Of a stretch of 64,000 nt of DNA, positions 20,878 through 31,531 are shown one piece after another. The stretch lies in the NCBI GenBank assembly GCA_964019335.1, contig OZ025721.1, forward strand, positions 186,001 through 250,000, written 5' to 3'. A model generated the notes under the pieces. The model was not told the DNA's origin, made no database searches, and saw only the letters and a list, made by a program, of their open reading frames with translations. Both the position numbers and the translations under genes were made by a program. Source of the DNA: Diplonema japonicum (taxonomy: Eukaryota; Euglenozoa; Diplonemea; Diplonemida; Diplonemidae). How positions within the stretch are numbered: position 1 is the first letter of the stretch; each line of letters starts with the position of its first letter.

Positions 20878-22482
20878 ATGATCCGCGCGCAACTTCTTGC
20901 AGCCTTGATGGCTGTCAGTGTTGCTCAAGAGCCGTACCCTGTAAAATTCGACTTCCACCGGATTAAAAGCTGGGACGGAACGGAATTGAACGGGAACTCT
21001 TACGTGCCAATCGTCGAGGCGAACAGCACGAAGAAGTTCCCCCTGGTCATCTTTATCAACTCGTGGGGGTCTCCCAGCATCGAGTACGTGGCTCCTGTCA
21101 ACCGATTTGCAAAGAAGGGCTACGTGGGCCTCGAATATGCCGCAAGAGGTTTCTATGGATCAGGCGGTGAGGCAGGCGTAGCAGGCCCTGACGATATCAA
21201 GGATGTGACCGCCATCATCACCTGGGCCCTGCAAAAATGGCCCATGGCCGACCCTGAGCAGGTTGCCCTCGGTGGCATCAGCTATGGCGCGGGCATCTCT
21301 TTGGAAGGTGCCGGTGCTGACTCCCGTGTGAAGGCCGTTCTTGCCCTCTCTGGTTGGAAGTCCCTTATCGATGCGTTGTGGTGGCAGCAGGCTCCTTCTC
21401 TTGTCTGGTCTGACATCCTTGTTATCCTTGGCAACTCCACAGCCAACTTGCCCCCCCAGCTTTTCCAAATGCTCAACAACCTCATGACCTATCAGAATGT
21501 GAACGCCACTATCGAGTACGGCCATCTCAGGAGCCCCGACAGGTTTCTCACTCAGCTCAACTCCCGAAAGGTTCCCATCCTCATCTCGAACAACCAGGAA
21601 GACAATTTGTTCCACTCCAACTTCCAGCTTGACTTTTGGGAGCAGCTTCAGGGGCCGAAGAGGCTTCAACTTAACCAGGGCACCCATGCCGAGGCGGAGC
21701 TCAAGGGGCTCATTCCAGGCGAGGATGATACTTATATCTGGGATGCTTGTGATGACTGGTTGGACCATTTCCTGAAGGGTGTTCAGAACAACATTGAGAA
21801 GCCTCCTCTTGTGAGGATCACGCTTGGGGACAAGGAAGTTGAGATGGTGCATGAAACATTCGACACGTGGCCGCCCAGCACAGGGTACAACGTCATGCAG
21901 TACAGGGCAGGCGGTAGGGGGGGCAGCAAGTTCGGGACTCTTGGGGCATCGACCACGGCAGGACCGGACACCATCAGCTTCACGAACAACACGAAAATGT
22001 CATGTGGCGAGCCTGTCATCGCACCTGTGTTCAAGCCGGTGGTGCCTATCAGAGCAAAGCTGAACGAACTGGACCCGAACCACGAGATCGCATTCTTGAC
22101 AGAGAAGTTCGGGCATGACGTAAGGGTCTGTGGGAACATCCACCTGAAAGACCTTGTGGTGTCGGCAACGGCCGACAGGTTCCAGGTGTACGGCTACATC
22201 TACTCTTACCACAATGGGCTTCTTGCACACTCTGGAACTCTTGTGACGCATACCCCCACAGGGATCTGGGCGGGGTACAAGGCTGGTGAGGACTACACTG
22301 TTCCTGAACTGGAGTTCCGCAGTGCGTGCGTTGACATCAAGAAAGGACACCAGCTGGCGTTGGGGCTCAACATGAAGAACGCCCTTTACAAGAGCGCGAA
22401 CGAGAATGCAGGTGTTTCTATGACCATCAAGTATGGTCCCAATGGGGGCCCGTTGCTGTCGGTTCCGACTGTGCAGAGTTGA
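20878..22482 (+). CDS. Secreted CocE/NonD-type (S15-like) serine hydrolase, tandem copy 1
   Basis: 534 aa. The N-terminus MIRAQLLAALMAVSVAQ is a signal peptide. Alpha/beta-hydrolase core: nucleophile Ser135 in GGISYGAG, acid Asp242 in NNQEDNLF, His270 in NQGTHAEAEL. A C-terminal beta-sandwich-like region follows, containing VCGNIHLKDLVVSATADRFQ, as in X-Pro dipeptidyl-peptidase C domains. The family hydrolyses acyl-peptide, ester or X-Pro bonds; the substrate here cannot be told. The first possible ATG (20824) encodes only Lys/Glu leader sequence, so I place the start at 20878. Copy 2 follows at 23156, same strand, with near-identical DNA in the second half. Confidence 0.85.
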   Translation: MIRAQLLAALMAVSVAQEPYPVKFDFHRIKSWDGTELNGNSYVPIVEANSTKKFPLVIFINSWGSPSIEYVAPVNRFAKKGYVGLEYAARGFYGSGGEAGVAGPDDIKDVTAIITWALQKWPMADPEQVALGGISYGAGISLEGAGADSRVKAVLALSGWKSLIDALWWQQAPSLVWSDILVILGNSTANLPPQLFQMLNNLMTYQNVNATIEYGHLRSPDRFLTQLNSRKVPILISNNQEDNLFHSNFQLDFWEQLQGPKRLQLNQGTHAEAELKGLIPGEDDTYIWDACDDWLDHFLKGVQNNIEKPPLVRITLGDKEVEMVHETFDTWPPSTGYNVMQYRAGGRGGSKFGTLGASTTAGPDTISFTNNTKMSCGEPVIAPVFKPVVPIRAKLNELDPNHEIAFLTEKFGHDVRVCGNIHLKDLVVSATADRFQVYGYIYSYHNGLLAHSGTLVTHTPTGIWAGYKAGEDYTVPELEFRSACVDIKKGHQLALGLNMKNALYKSANENAGVSMTIKYGPNGGPLLSVPTVQS

Positions 22483-23155
22483 GAAATGAATTGAATTTTT
22501 TTTTTTCCTTTTTTTTTTTTTGTTTCTTTTTCTTCCCGTGTCTTTTCCTATCGTTTAAATAAAAAAAAAATGCTAACATGAAATCAATGAAAAAAAAAAA
22601 AAAAAAAGAAAAAAAGCCACGCCCCACGCTCCCCCACTTCCTGGGGTTGGAGTTGATCTTCGAAGAAGGAAGGAGATGCGCTTACATTTGTTTTTCTTTT
22701 TTTTTTTTTTAATTTATCCAAAAGTTTTACGATTCCTCCTAACATGATGATAAAAAGGAAAAAGAGGGGATTCTTCTGTTTAAAAAAAAAGAAGAAGAAG
22801 AAGAAATGTAAGCACACAGTACTTTCGCTTTGTTAAGAAAAGTGGAATGGCAGCACATCCGCATCCCCCCTCCCTCCCCCTCATTTTTTTCTTTCTTTTT
22901 TTTTTTTCCATGCCAGAATAGGGATGCTACTCACCTTCAATGGAAAAAAGAAAGGGAAAGGAAGAAAGAAAAAAAAAAGCGAGAAACTAAAAAAAAAAAA
23001 AAAAAAGAAAGAAAAAAAAAGGAGGAAAAAAAAGATAGAAATACCCTAAACGGTGGTCGAACTTCTTCTCTTTTTCTTTCCCCCCTCTTCTCTTTTGATT
23101 TTCGCAAAAAAAAAAAAAAAAAAAAAAAAAAAAGGAAAAAAGAGAAAAAAAAAAC
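22483..23155. other. Spacer between the two hydrolase genes
   Basis: No gene. T and A homopolymers dominate. A CT-rich run (about 23060-23100) is followed by 30 or more A residues that reach the next start codon. Confidence 0.6.
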
Positions 23156-24751
23156 ATGACAAGCATTAGCATGCTTGTGACGCTGGCAGCAGCCAGTGTC
23201 ACACAGTACCCTGTAGTGTTCGGGATCCACCGCATCAAGAGTTGGGACGGGACCGGTCTGGATGCCAACTCTTTCGTCCCCGTTGTGTCCACGAACAACA
23301 CGGAGAAGTTCCCCCTGATCATCTTCATCAACTCGTGGGGCGCCCCTAGCGAAGAGTACATCTCCCCCGTGAACCGCTTCGCGAAGAAGGGCTACGTGGG
23401 CCTCGAGTACGAGGCAAGGGGTTTCTTCGGGTCGGGCGGCCAGATCGGGACCGCAGGCCCAGACGACTGGAAAGACATCACCGCTGTCATCACCTGGGCC
23501 CTGCAAAAATGGCCCATGGCCGACCCCGACAACATCGCTCTGGGCGGTATCAGCTATGGTGCCGGGTTGTCCTTGATGGGTGCTGGGAACGACTCCCGTG
23601 TGAAGGCCGTTCTTGCCCTCTCTGGCTGGAAGAACATGATCGATGCATTGTGGTGGCAGTACGCCCCTTCCCTTGTCTGGTCTGACATCCTCGTGGGCGG
23701 CGCCAACTCCACCGGCAATGTTCCCCCCATCCTCTACCAAATGCAGCACAACCTTTTGAACTACGAGAATGTGAACGCCACCCTCGCGTGGGGTGACCTC
23801 AGGAGCCCCGACCATTTCCTCACTCAGCTCAACTCCCGCAAGGTTCCCATTTTCATCTCGAACAACCAAGAAGACAATTTGTTCCACTCCAACTTCCAGC
23901 TCACTTTTTGGCAGCAGCTTCAGGGGCCGAAGAGGCTTTTCCTCAACCAGGGCACCCATGCCGAGGCGGAGCTTCGCGGGCTTGTCCCGGGGCAGAACGA
24001 CACTGCCATATGGGATGCTTGTGATGACTGGTTGGACCATTTCCTGAAGGGTGTTCAGAACAACATTGAGAAGCCTCCTCTTGTGAGGATCACGCTTGGG
24101 AACAAGGAGGTTGAGATGGTGCATGAAACATTCGACACGTGGCCGCCCAGCACAGGGTACAACGTCATGCAGTACAGGGCAGGCGGTAGGGGGGGCAGCA
24201 AGTTCGGGACCCTTGGGGCATCGACCACGGCAGGACCGGACACCATCCACTACACGAACGACACGAAAATGTCATGTGGTGCACCTGTCATCGCACCTGT
24301 GTTCAAGCCGGTGGTGCCTATTAGAGCAAAGCTCAGCGAAATTGACCCGAACCACGAGATCGCATTCTTGACAGAGAAGTTCGAGAAGGACACAAGGGTC
24401 TGTGGGAACATCCACCTGAAAGACCTTGTGGTGTCGGCAACGGCCGACAGGTTCCAGGTGTACGGCTACATCTACTCCTACAACAGCGGGCTTCTTGGGC
24501 ACACTGCGACTCTTGTGACGCACACCCCCACGGGGATCTGGGCGGGGTACAAGGCTGGTGAGGACTACACTGTTCCTGAACTGGAGTTCCGCAGTGCGTG
24601 CGTTGACATCAAGAAAGGACACCAGCTGGCGTTGGGGCTCAACATGATGAACGCTCTTTACCAGAACGCCAACTCGAACGCGAACCTGGCCTTGACCATC
24701 AAGTACAACAATGGGGGTCTTCTCTTGTCCGTCCCCACTGTGCAGAACTGA
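23156..24751 (+). CDS. Secreted CocE/NonD-type (S15-like) serine hydrolase, tandem copy 2
   Basis: 531 aa. Signal peptide MTSISMLVTLAAASVTQ. Triad Ser133 (GGISYGAG), Asp240 (NNQEDNLF) and His268 (NQGTHAEAEL), with the same C-terminal domain as copy 1. DNA from about 24020 to 24245 is almost identical to 21750-21975 of copy 1, and most of the last 400 bases is too, whereas the N-terminal half differs by many changes, including codons inside the substrate-facing region (LVGGANSTGNVPP against LVILGNSTANLPP). This points to recent duplication with gene conversion of the 3' half. Both copies keep all catalytic residues and are probably active. Confidence 0.85.
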   Translation: MTSISMLVTLAAASVTQYPVVFGIHRIKSWDGTGLDANSFVPVVSTNNTEKFPLIIFINSWGAPSEEYISPVNRFAKKGYVGLEYEARGFFGSGGQIGTAGPDDWKDITAVITWALQKWPMADPDNIALGGISYGAGLSLMGAGNDSRVKAVLALSGWKNMIDALWWQYAPSLVWSDILVGGANSTGNVPPILYQMQHNLLNYENVNATLAWGDLRSPDHFLTQLNSRKVPIFISNNQEDNLFHSNFQLTFWQQLQGPKRLFLNQGTHAEAELRGLVPGQNDTAIWDACDDWLDHFLKGVQNNIEKPPLVRITLGNKEVEMVHETFDTWPPSTGYNVMQYRAGGRGGSKFGTLGASTTAGPDTIHYTNDTKMSCGAPVIAPVFKPVVPIRAKLSEIDPNHEIAFLTEKFEKDTRVCGNIHLKDLVVSATADRFQVYGYIYSYNSGLLGHTATLVTHTPTGIWAGYKAGEDYTVPELEFRSACVDIKKGHQLALGLNMMNALYQNANSNANLALTIKYNNGGLLLSVPTVQN

Positions 24752-25723
24752 AGTGCGGAAAAACTGAAAAAGAAAGTGAAGTGGTAATTTTTTTTTTTTT
24801 TTTTTTTTTTTCCTGATATCGTTACGTGGGTAGAAAAAAAAAAAAGTCCTTTATGTTCCTCTTTTTTCCCTCCCCCTTTTTTTTTCCCCTGACAAAAAAA
24901 TCTTAATCCCTATTGACTTCCCTTTTTTTTTTTTTTTTTTTTTGTTTTGTTTTAACAATATTATTGTCGAAACTAAAAGCTAGTTGATGGCAGCGTAATG
25001 AGTTATTTTATTAGGTAAAATTCCGCTTGTGCGCACAAACAACTGAAGCGCCAATTAAGTTTTTTTTTTTTTAAATGGGAGGAATATAGGCGAAGAAAAG
25101 AAGGGGGGAAAGAAAGTGGGGGGGGGGCATGAAAAAAAATACGTGAACGTTTCTTTTATTTGACGTGGAGGTATTTGCTCCTTTCTTTCTTTTTTTTTTT
25201 TCTTCCTTCTTTTTTTTCTTCTCTTTCTTTACTCTTCACTTTTCCCGTCTCCCCAGACTTTTGGCGGTAAGTGCCCTTTGTCATTTTGAGTCATGAATTG
25301 GGCTGGGGCATATGAGGAAAGAAAATGACGAAGGGGTGGTCCTTTTTTACTTGCTTCGTAAATGTAAAGGGATTTAATCCGAGAGTTTGTTTTTTTTTTT
25401 TTTTTTAAAGAAGTATACTCCCCCCCTTTTTTTTTCTGAAAAAAAAAAAGAAACCCAAAATGTGGAAGTTTTTTAATCGTTCTCCTTTTTTTTTTTTTTC
25501 CTTTTTGTTGCTGCGATTTTTTCTTTTTCAGAAAAAAAAAAAAAAAAAAAAAAAAACCCCTCCACCCCATTTTCTTATTCTTAACCCCACCCCCCACCCC
25601 ACAGCTCTTTCCAATTCTTTTTTGTTTTCTTTCTTTTTTTTTAAAGATGCAACAACAACCAAATTTTATACAAAAAAAAGTGTGTTTTTCTAACAACAAA
25701 AAAGAAAAAAGAAAAAAAAAAAA
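24752..25723. other. Spacer, homopolymer-rich
   Basis: No gene. It contains the dispersed ~85-bp sequence described at 24962, several T and A runs, and a pyrimidine tract ending in AAAG at 25646 before the next gene. Confidence 0.6.
24962..25043 (-). repeat. Dispersed ~85-bp sequence, copy 1
   Basis: The reverse complement reads GTTTGTGCGCACAAGCGGAA, then TTTTACCTAA, CTCATTACGCTGCCATCAAC and TAG. It recurs at 60533-60645 on the + strand with few changes, apart from a T-run expansion. It includes the palindrome TTGTGCGCACAA. Identity unknown; it could be a small RNA gene or a short transposon remnant. Confidence 0.6.
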
Positions 25724-26734
25724 ATGTGTTCTGGCAAGAAGCCGACAATGAGCCATGACGAAAAAATAGACTCGTTCATGGAAGCAACCTGCACAACGAA
25801 GGACACTGCAGAAAGGTGCTTGGAGCGAAGCAGCGGGGACCTCCACCTCTCTGTTGAGAGGTACTTCAACGCCGACGCACAATACGCAAAATGGGATGCA
25901 CCGGTGCCCCTTTGTGAAAAATCGCAAATCGGCAGTAAAAGAGCACGCGAACCCGAAACCGTTCCGACAACCCAACCCGTCGAGAAAAAACCGAAAAGAA
26001 CAGGGGAAGGTGAAAAAATGCCATGGGAAGAAATCGCTTCCGACCCAAACCTTGCCAACGCAGATTGCTTTGAATACAACGCCGTAAAATCCAAGTTGGT
26101 CCAATCCAACTACCAAGGCCCCAAGGACGGGTCCACCTGGCTGTGGTACCTCATCGGGGAAATGTCAGTGTATCCAGATGAGGGCACCGGTTCGAAGTCA
26201 GCTTCCGTTCATCTCAAAGGCGATAAATTCCAAGCAGGCTGGCTTTCTGCCCCAAGCGAGCCCATTCCCCACGGTGTTATTGAAAATCGCAAGAATACAA
26301 TGGTCGATTCTGTGATGCAAGACCAAGTAAACAGTTATGGAAAAGCCCGAAGGGGTTGCCAGCCGGGGTATCGCCACCGTTGGACGTATTCTGACAGCGC
26401 ATGGGAGTTGAAAGGCAAAACAGTGAAAAAAGGTGCTGCTACCTCCTGTTGTTCCTGGGATGAACAAAAAGAGGAGGACCGCTGGACAGTCAATGTGCAC
26501 ATGATGTGGCAGGCACAGGAGGCCTTGACCGAAGGCATCTTCCTTGTGGTGGCCGATCAGCGGGCAGAGAAAATGAACAAAAACCAGTACCAAACAAGCA
26601 TGTCTGGGAAGAAATGGTATCTCGGGTCTGTTAACGATGCTCCTGAAAAGATTGCCGCAGCAAAAAACCGCATTCTTGGGACCCTCTTGCCACCTTCTTT
26701 CAAGCCGAAGGTTGTGAAGCCCAAGAAAATTTAA
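25724..26734 (+). CDS. UBA-like-domain protein with an unidentified C-terminal domain
   Basis: 336 aa. Residues 9-46 (DEKIDSFMEATCTTKDTAER followed by CLERSSGDLHLSVERYF) fit a UBA/TAP-C-like three-helix domain such as the N-termini of p47/UBX or TDP2 proteins: acidic start, then W/G-D-L...A..Y-type end. Next is a basic, Pro-rich linker with a likely NLS (SKRAREPE, KKPKRT; 65-95). Residues 125-320 form a Trp/Gly-rich globular region (WLWYLIGEMSVYPDEG, WTVNVHMMWQAQEALTEG) that I do not recognise. No signal peptide. A ubiquitin-binding nuclear role is only an inference. The A-run leader touches the ATG. Confidence 0.6.
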   Translation: MCSGKKPTMSHDEKIDSFMEATCTTKDTAERCLERSSGDLHLSVERYFNADAQYAKWDAPVPLCEKSQIGSKRAREPETVPTTQPVEKKPKRTGEGEKMPWEEIASDPNLANADCFEYNAVKSKLVQSNYQGPKDGSTWLWYLIGEMSVYPDEGTGSKSASVHLKGDKFQAGWLSAPSEPIPHGVIENRKNTMVDSVMQDQVNSYGKARRGCQPGYRHRWTYSDSAWELKGKTVKKGAATSCCSWDEQKEEDRWTVNVHMMWQAQEALTEGIFLVVADQRAEKMNKNQYQTSMSGKKWYLGSVNDAPEKIAAAKNRILGTLLPPSFKPKVVKPKKI

Positions 26735-27066
26735 TCTCTCTTCTCTCTTGCCTTGTTTTTTTTTTTTTTTTGATTTTTCTTTTTTTTTTTCTTTTTAGAA
26801 AATTCTATCTTTATTCCATTGTATTTTCTTTCTAAAAAGAAAAAAAAAAGAAAAGTCGCTCTTTTTTTATTTATATATTCCCCTCTCTTGTTAAAGCATT
26901 TTTTTTTTCTTTTTTCTGTACTCTGAAAGAAGGAGGGAAAAAAAAGATTTTTTTTTTTCCCAATTAAAATTTTTTTCCCTCTTCTTCCTTCCCCCCCTCT
27001 TTTTTTTTCTTTTTCCTTCAAATGATTAAACAGGTCGGCGGGTAGCGTGGTAAACCGCATACTTAA

Positions 27067-27096
<30 letters not shown>
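26735..27096. other. Spacer
   Basis: No gene. T-rich DNA ends in TTCAAATGATTAAACAG (candidate acceptor at 27033), then an A run of about 33 to the next ATG. Confidence 0.55.
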
Positions 27097-27099
<3 letters not shown>

Positions 27100-28380
27100 T
27101 GTCCGATAATATCGCAGGATTCCACCCACCACACCTTCTCCGTGGTGAACAAAACACCCAGGGTGGGGGATTTGAAACCGCAAGGGAAAACCAAGAAGCC
27201 CTCCGAGATGTTTTTCGACGAAGCAGGTTGGCCAGACCACACCGGAGAGACCTTCTACGAGTGGCTGCGACACAAGATCTTCGTGTGCTGGCTGCTGCTG
27301 AAATGGGCCGCACAACTCATCATAACAGCAGGTCCAATGAGGCTAGTAAGATGGCTGTGGCTGCTCGGACGAATCATCACCTTCGTCGCATTATTACTGA
27401 TCCAAGTCTTCCTCCCCATGACATGGCACTACTGCACATCAGGTTCCATTCTTCGAGACGTTCCTTACAACAAGGACAAAGAGTCGCAGGGAAGGTCTGT
27501 TCTTGACATATACCTTCCAGGCCCAGCTTACTCATACATTGCAAGGCACCACAACAACCGGAAACAGGAACAAAAGCACCCTGTTGCGATTTTTCTAGTA
27601 GGTGGTGCATGGATCGTGGGGTACAAAGGCTGGGGTGCCTTACTAGCTAGGCTTCTTTCTGCAGCGGGTGTCGTTTGCTTCCTACCAGACTACAGAAACT
27701 TTCCTCAAGCCACCATTTCAGACATGATTTCTGATACCGATGACGCGGTGGCATGGGTTCTCGCAAATCTTGAAGTATACGGAGGCGATCCTGATAATGT
27801 AGTTCTCATAGGACAATCGGCAGGCGCGCACTTGGGAATCACAGCTCTCCTCGGGCAATGTATCTCACCCACAAAATGGTCCCCATCAAGCATCTCAGCC
27901 TTCGTAGGCATTTCAGGGCCTTATGATATCCTCGGTCTGGCTGATTTCTTCGAAACCCGCGGGTTGTACAAATACGTTGTGAAGTTGATTTTTGAGGGTT
28001 CTTTTGAGGAATACTCTCCTGTTTCTATGTTGGACACCAGGCTCAAATCCCTCCCTCCTGACTTTCCACCGACATATCTCTTCCATGGTACAGAGGATAA
28101 CACTGTACCTTCGTGGTCGTCGTGTAGGTTGGCAGCGGAGCTCGAAGCCCGGGATGTGAAGGTTTGTTGTAAACTGTTGAAAGGGCATACCCACACCGCG
28201 CCGATTATAGAGTCTCCTGTTGGTGGGCACGATCCTTTGATGGCTGACCTTTTGTGTTTGTTCTTCAGCGAGAAGGGAAGCGGGAAGCTGCCCCCCACGG
28301 AAGGGTTCACAGGAAACATGACTGAAGTGATGGAGAACCGCAGCGGTGCGGAGAAATTGGTGTGGAAAAAATTTTTATAA
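27097..28380 (+). CDS. Prenylcysteine (isoprenylcysteine) methylesterase-like alpha/beta hydrolase
   Basis: 427 aa. The family removes the C-terminal methyl ester of prenylated proteins at membranes. Seen: hydrophobic N-terminal segments (about residues 65-115), oxyanion segment VGGAWIVGYKGWGALL, DYRNFPQATISDM, nucleophile Ser241 in IGQSAGAH, Asp334 in FHGTEDNTVP, and His364/His366 in KGHTHTAP. The combination GGAW..GYK, DYRNFPQ.TI.DM and GGDP is characteristic of plant-type ICME rather than of general carboxylesterases. Likely in the ER or Golgi membrane with its catalytic domain facing one side. The ATG is the first after a 30-A run. Alternative: a related membrane esterase. Confidence 0.82.
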
Positions 28381-28573
28381 AAAAGAAAAAAAAAAAAAAA
28401 AAAATCCCGCAGGCAAAGGTGTCGCAGCTTGTCCCTCAAGCGAGTGATATTCTACTCTCGCTTGCGAAGGTAGCAAACCCGTTTTGAGGAATTGGGAGAA
28501 GAAGGATGGGAAACACGTGGGGGTCAGATTTGAACCATTTTTATAATCACAACTTGCCCAGATGTGGGCAGTT

Positions 28574-28610
<37 letters not shown>

Positions 28611-29209
28611 CTGCATGCCGCTAGAATTGTGAACCAAAGCCTGTATTTCTTAGGGGAAGGAAAAAAAAAAAAAAAAAAAAAAAAAGTGCGGTGTGATGGT
28701 TGATGTTTTGAGAATGGAGATTGGAACAAAAAGGTCCCCTGCTGATCCTTTGACCTACAGGGGTAACCACCGGCCCTTTCAGGTATTTGCCACACAGCAG
28801 TGGAAGTCGCATCTCGGAAGTGGTATTTTCCCCCCCCCTATTTTTTCCCGCAGGCGGTTTGACACTTTATGGATTCTGAGTCTAAACACTTTTCTTCTTT
28901 TCTTCTCCTTTCTTTCCTCCCACCCTCTCATTAAATGCGGCCCTGTGGGGGCTAACAGATAACTCTGGGTATGGGTAATACAGAGGGCGAACTGCAATCG
29001 TTCTCCTTATTCCTCGATCATGTAAGGTGATCGGGTCCCCCCCCCCCTCCTCCTTCTCTCTTTCCAGTCTCAAACTGCATGTATATTCGTTGTAAACCTT
29101 GGGCTCAGAATCCACAGAACTTTGAATTCAAAAAAAAAGGGGAAAGCCCTTTCAGTAGCGCAAACACTACCATTTCTTAGAAACTCCACCCGCTTTTTTT
29201 TTCTTTTTT

Positions 29210-29241
<32 letters not shown>
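28381..29241. other. Spacer with hairpin and structured repeat
   Basis: No gene. A perfect 8-bp stem, CAAGCGAG/CTCGCTTG, lies at 28438-28466, just downstream of the esterase gene. The structured repeat at 28686-28799 and long T/A runs fill most of the rest. Confidence 0.5.
28686..28799 (+). repeat. Structured ~110-nt repeat, copy 1 (possible RNA element)
   Basis: The ends GTGCGGTGTG and CCACACAGCA can pair. An internal hairpin has stem CCCCTG/CAGGGG around a variable loop. Conserved blocks: TGGTTGATGTT, GAGAA, and ACCACCGGCCCTTTCAGGTA. The two other copies (31532 and 31810) keep the same pairing with different bases. Family unknown. Confidence 0.6.
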
Positions 29242-30085
29242 GGGAAAAACAACGTACACGGTAACCAAATAACTTTTTTCCACCGTCGCCTTAAACCTCC
29301 AACTTTTTTTCCACTTTTTACTGTAACCACCAACAATTTCCCTTATGCAACCACTAACTTTTTTTTCCACCGTCCACGGTAACCTCCGACATTTTTATGC
29401 CTCATTGGGGTTTGGTACGAAATGTAGCGAGGGGGGCAAAACATGATGTCATAGCAAAAGAAAAGGAAAAAAGACCTTTTAAGAGAAATAGGTGACTACC
29501 CTGAAGGCTGGGACTACAACCGGGACAGCACTTCAAGGAGTGATTGTGGCTGTGGCGCAGCGGTTGAGTAATGAGGGTTTTTACAAGTTGCTGTATTTAT
29601 TTTCCCCTTCTCTCTCACTTCGCTTCCTCTTTGCTGGCCTATCTGTGACTTCGTGACAACAGGGGGCTTGAGGTCATCCTTGGCATATCCTTCACAGGCA
29701 GGGGGGCGAGGGGTGGAGAAGTACATCAGACGCCAGATACCTCGGCTTTGGCTTTAAATCGTCTTTGGAAATCGCCCTTGCCAACTTCCAGGAGAAATTC
29801 TTGGTGTCTTTTTTCGAGCCCTGGTTGTGCCTACACGTTTTTCCCAAATGCACACACACCTCCACCGTGGACGTTGAAAAAAAATTTTTGGGTTTCCGTG
29901 GACGGTGGAAAAAAAGTTCTTACTTACATGGTTTAGTGGAAATAAAAAATAGGTTACCGTGGAAAGTGGAAAATTTTTACAAAAAACCATTTGAGTGGAA
30001 AAAAAGTTGTAGGTTACCGTACAGTGGTGGAAATTCTGCTTACAGACTTGAGTGGAAAAAAGTTATTTGGTTACCGTGTACGTTG

Positions 30086-30093
<8 letters not shown>
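29242..30093. mobile_element. TIR element with iterated subterminal repeats, copy 2 (0.85 kb)
   Basis: Left end GGGAAAAACAACGTACACGG, right end its inverse, CCGTGTACGTTGTTTTTCTC, with T runs outside both. Iterated GGTAACC...TTTTTTTCCAC motifs lie inside each end. The centre (29490-29850) is almost identical to 42440-42830 and related to the centre of 3783-5377. No protein gene: the short frames (such as 29514-29726 on the minus strand) are conserved only because the DNA is. Confidence 0.85.
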
Positions 30094-30130
<37 letters not shown>

Positions 30131-30212
30131 GCATTTGGCTTCAGCCGTGTGAAATGCATTAACTTTTTTTGTTTTGCTTTTCCTTTCCTCTCTCTTCTTC
30201 TCTTTCTTTTCT

Positions 30213-30252
<40 letters not shown>

Positions 30253-30946
30253 AAGAAGAAGATCCTAGTTAAGTTAAAGAAAAAGTGAATTTTGTTTTTT
30301 TGTAAAAGATGAAGGGAACGGAAAATTAAATCGAGGTGGGTATCCTGTTACTATGTTTTGCCCTCCTTTTGTTGCTCATGTTTCTCCCCTCCTTTTTTTT
30401 TTTTTTTTTTTTTTGTGTCAAAAAAATCTTTTTTGTATTTTTTTTTTCGTCCCGAAGTGCGGCGGGTGTAGCGAAATTACTTTTTCTTTCCCCCTCTCCT
30501 TTTTCTTTTTTTTTTTACTCGTACTTTAAAAGAAGGGGGGGGAGAGGGGACGGGAAAAGAAAAAGGAACGAAAACCATTTTCTATATTATTCTATTGCTG
30601 AACTGAAGGTGTTTACACATGGTGCCTAATTGGTTTCCCCCCCTTTTTTTTTTCTCCCCTCTCCCTCTGGGTCACCCTTCTTTTCCTTTTTTTTCACCTC
30701 CCCTGGTATGCACGATTAGGTCTTAGGTACAAGGCTTTTTTTTTTGTGCCTCTCCCTCCTTCTTTTGAGGAGGCGCTGAAATTGTTATCAAGGAAAAGAA
30801 GGGAAGAAAAAAAAAAAAGAGAGGAGTGAAGAGGAAAAAAAAAAAAAAGGAAAAAAAAGAGGAAACAAGAACAAAAGTTGGGGGAAGGGGTGTTGAATTT
30901 TTTTTTTTTTGTTTTTATCCACCCCCTAGCAATCCCACCCAAGGAG

Positions 30947-30979
<33 letters not shown>

Positions 30980-30980
30980 A
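30094..30980. other. Spacer, homopolymer-rich
   Basis: No gene. T, A and C-rich runs, ending in a pyrimidine tract CCACCCCCTAG (AG at 30928-30929), then a long A run before the next ATG. Confidence 0.6.
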
Positions 30981-31511
30981 ATGTCACTCCGAAGAACAGC
31001 TCACAAACTTTTAGCAATTACAGGAGGATGGCACCCGTTACCAAGGCCATCGGCAGGCAGGTGGAGGGTGTTTGTAGATTTGGATGGAGTTCTTGCAGAT
31101 TTTGAAAAAGGGTTGAAAACACAAGGCGTCACGGATTTGAAAGCGAACCCAACAGCCGGATGGAACAAGCTCAAGGAAGCCGACGGGTTCTTTGAAAATC
31201 TAGAATGGATGGAGGGTGCAAGACCAATGTGGGACCACCTCGTCCCGCACCAACCCATCATCTTAACAGGCCTCCCCAGAGGAAACTGGGCGGCTCCTCA
31301 AAAACGAAAATGGGTTTCCACCCAGATCGGAACCCACGTCACAGTAATAACATGCATGAAACACGAGAAACCACGAATGTCGACAGTGGGCAACCTGCTC
31401 ATAGACGACGCGGAAGACACCTGCCTGTGGTGGAGAAAGAAGGGCGGTACCGCGATACACCACACATCGCCAGAGGCAACAATCGATGCGTTAAAAGACA
31501 TTTTGGTTTGA
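30981..31511 (+). CDS. HAD-superfamily 5'(3')-nucleotidase-like hydrolase
   Basis: 176 aa. HAD motif I FVDLDGVLADF (Asp33 nucleophile, Asp35), motif II ILTGLPRG (Thr), a Lys region near KRKWVSTQIG, and motif III/IV LLIDDAEDT. The short cap and FxDLDGVLADF start fit the NT5C/YorS-type 5'(3')-deoxyribonucleotidase group, which dephosphorylates nucleotides; the exact substrate is unknown. The first ~27 residues are basic and Ser/Arg-rich, so a mitochondrial presequence is possible. The stop is followed 20 bases later by a structured repeat. A second copy of the gene's last codons plus the same repeat follows at 31691-31912. Confidence 0.75.
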   Translation: MSLRRTAHKLLAITGGWHPLPRPSAGRWRVFVDLDGVLADFEKGLKTQGVTDLKANPTAGWNKLKEADGFFENLEWMEGARPMWDHLVPHQPIILTGLPRGNWAAPQKRKWVSTQIGTHVTVITCMKHEKPRMSTVGNLLIDDAEDTCLWWRKKGGTAIHHTSPEATIDALKDILV

Positions 31512-31531
31512 CCCTTTTCTCTAAAAAGAAA

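Noticed and set aside
22937-24250. A 437-codon minus-strand frame opposite the second hydrolase
   Set aside because: Antisense shadow of a strongly supported gene; its end is homopolymer translation.
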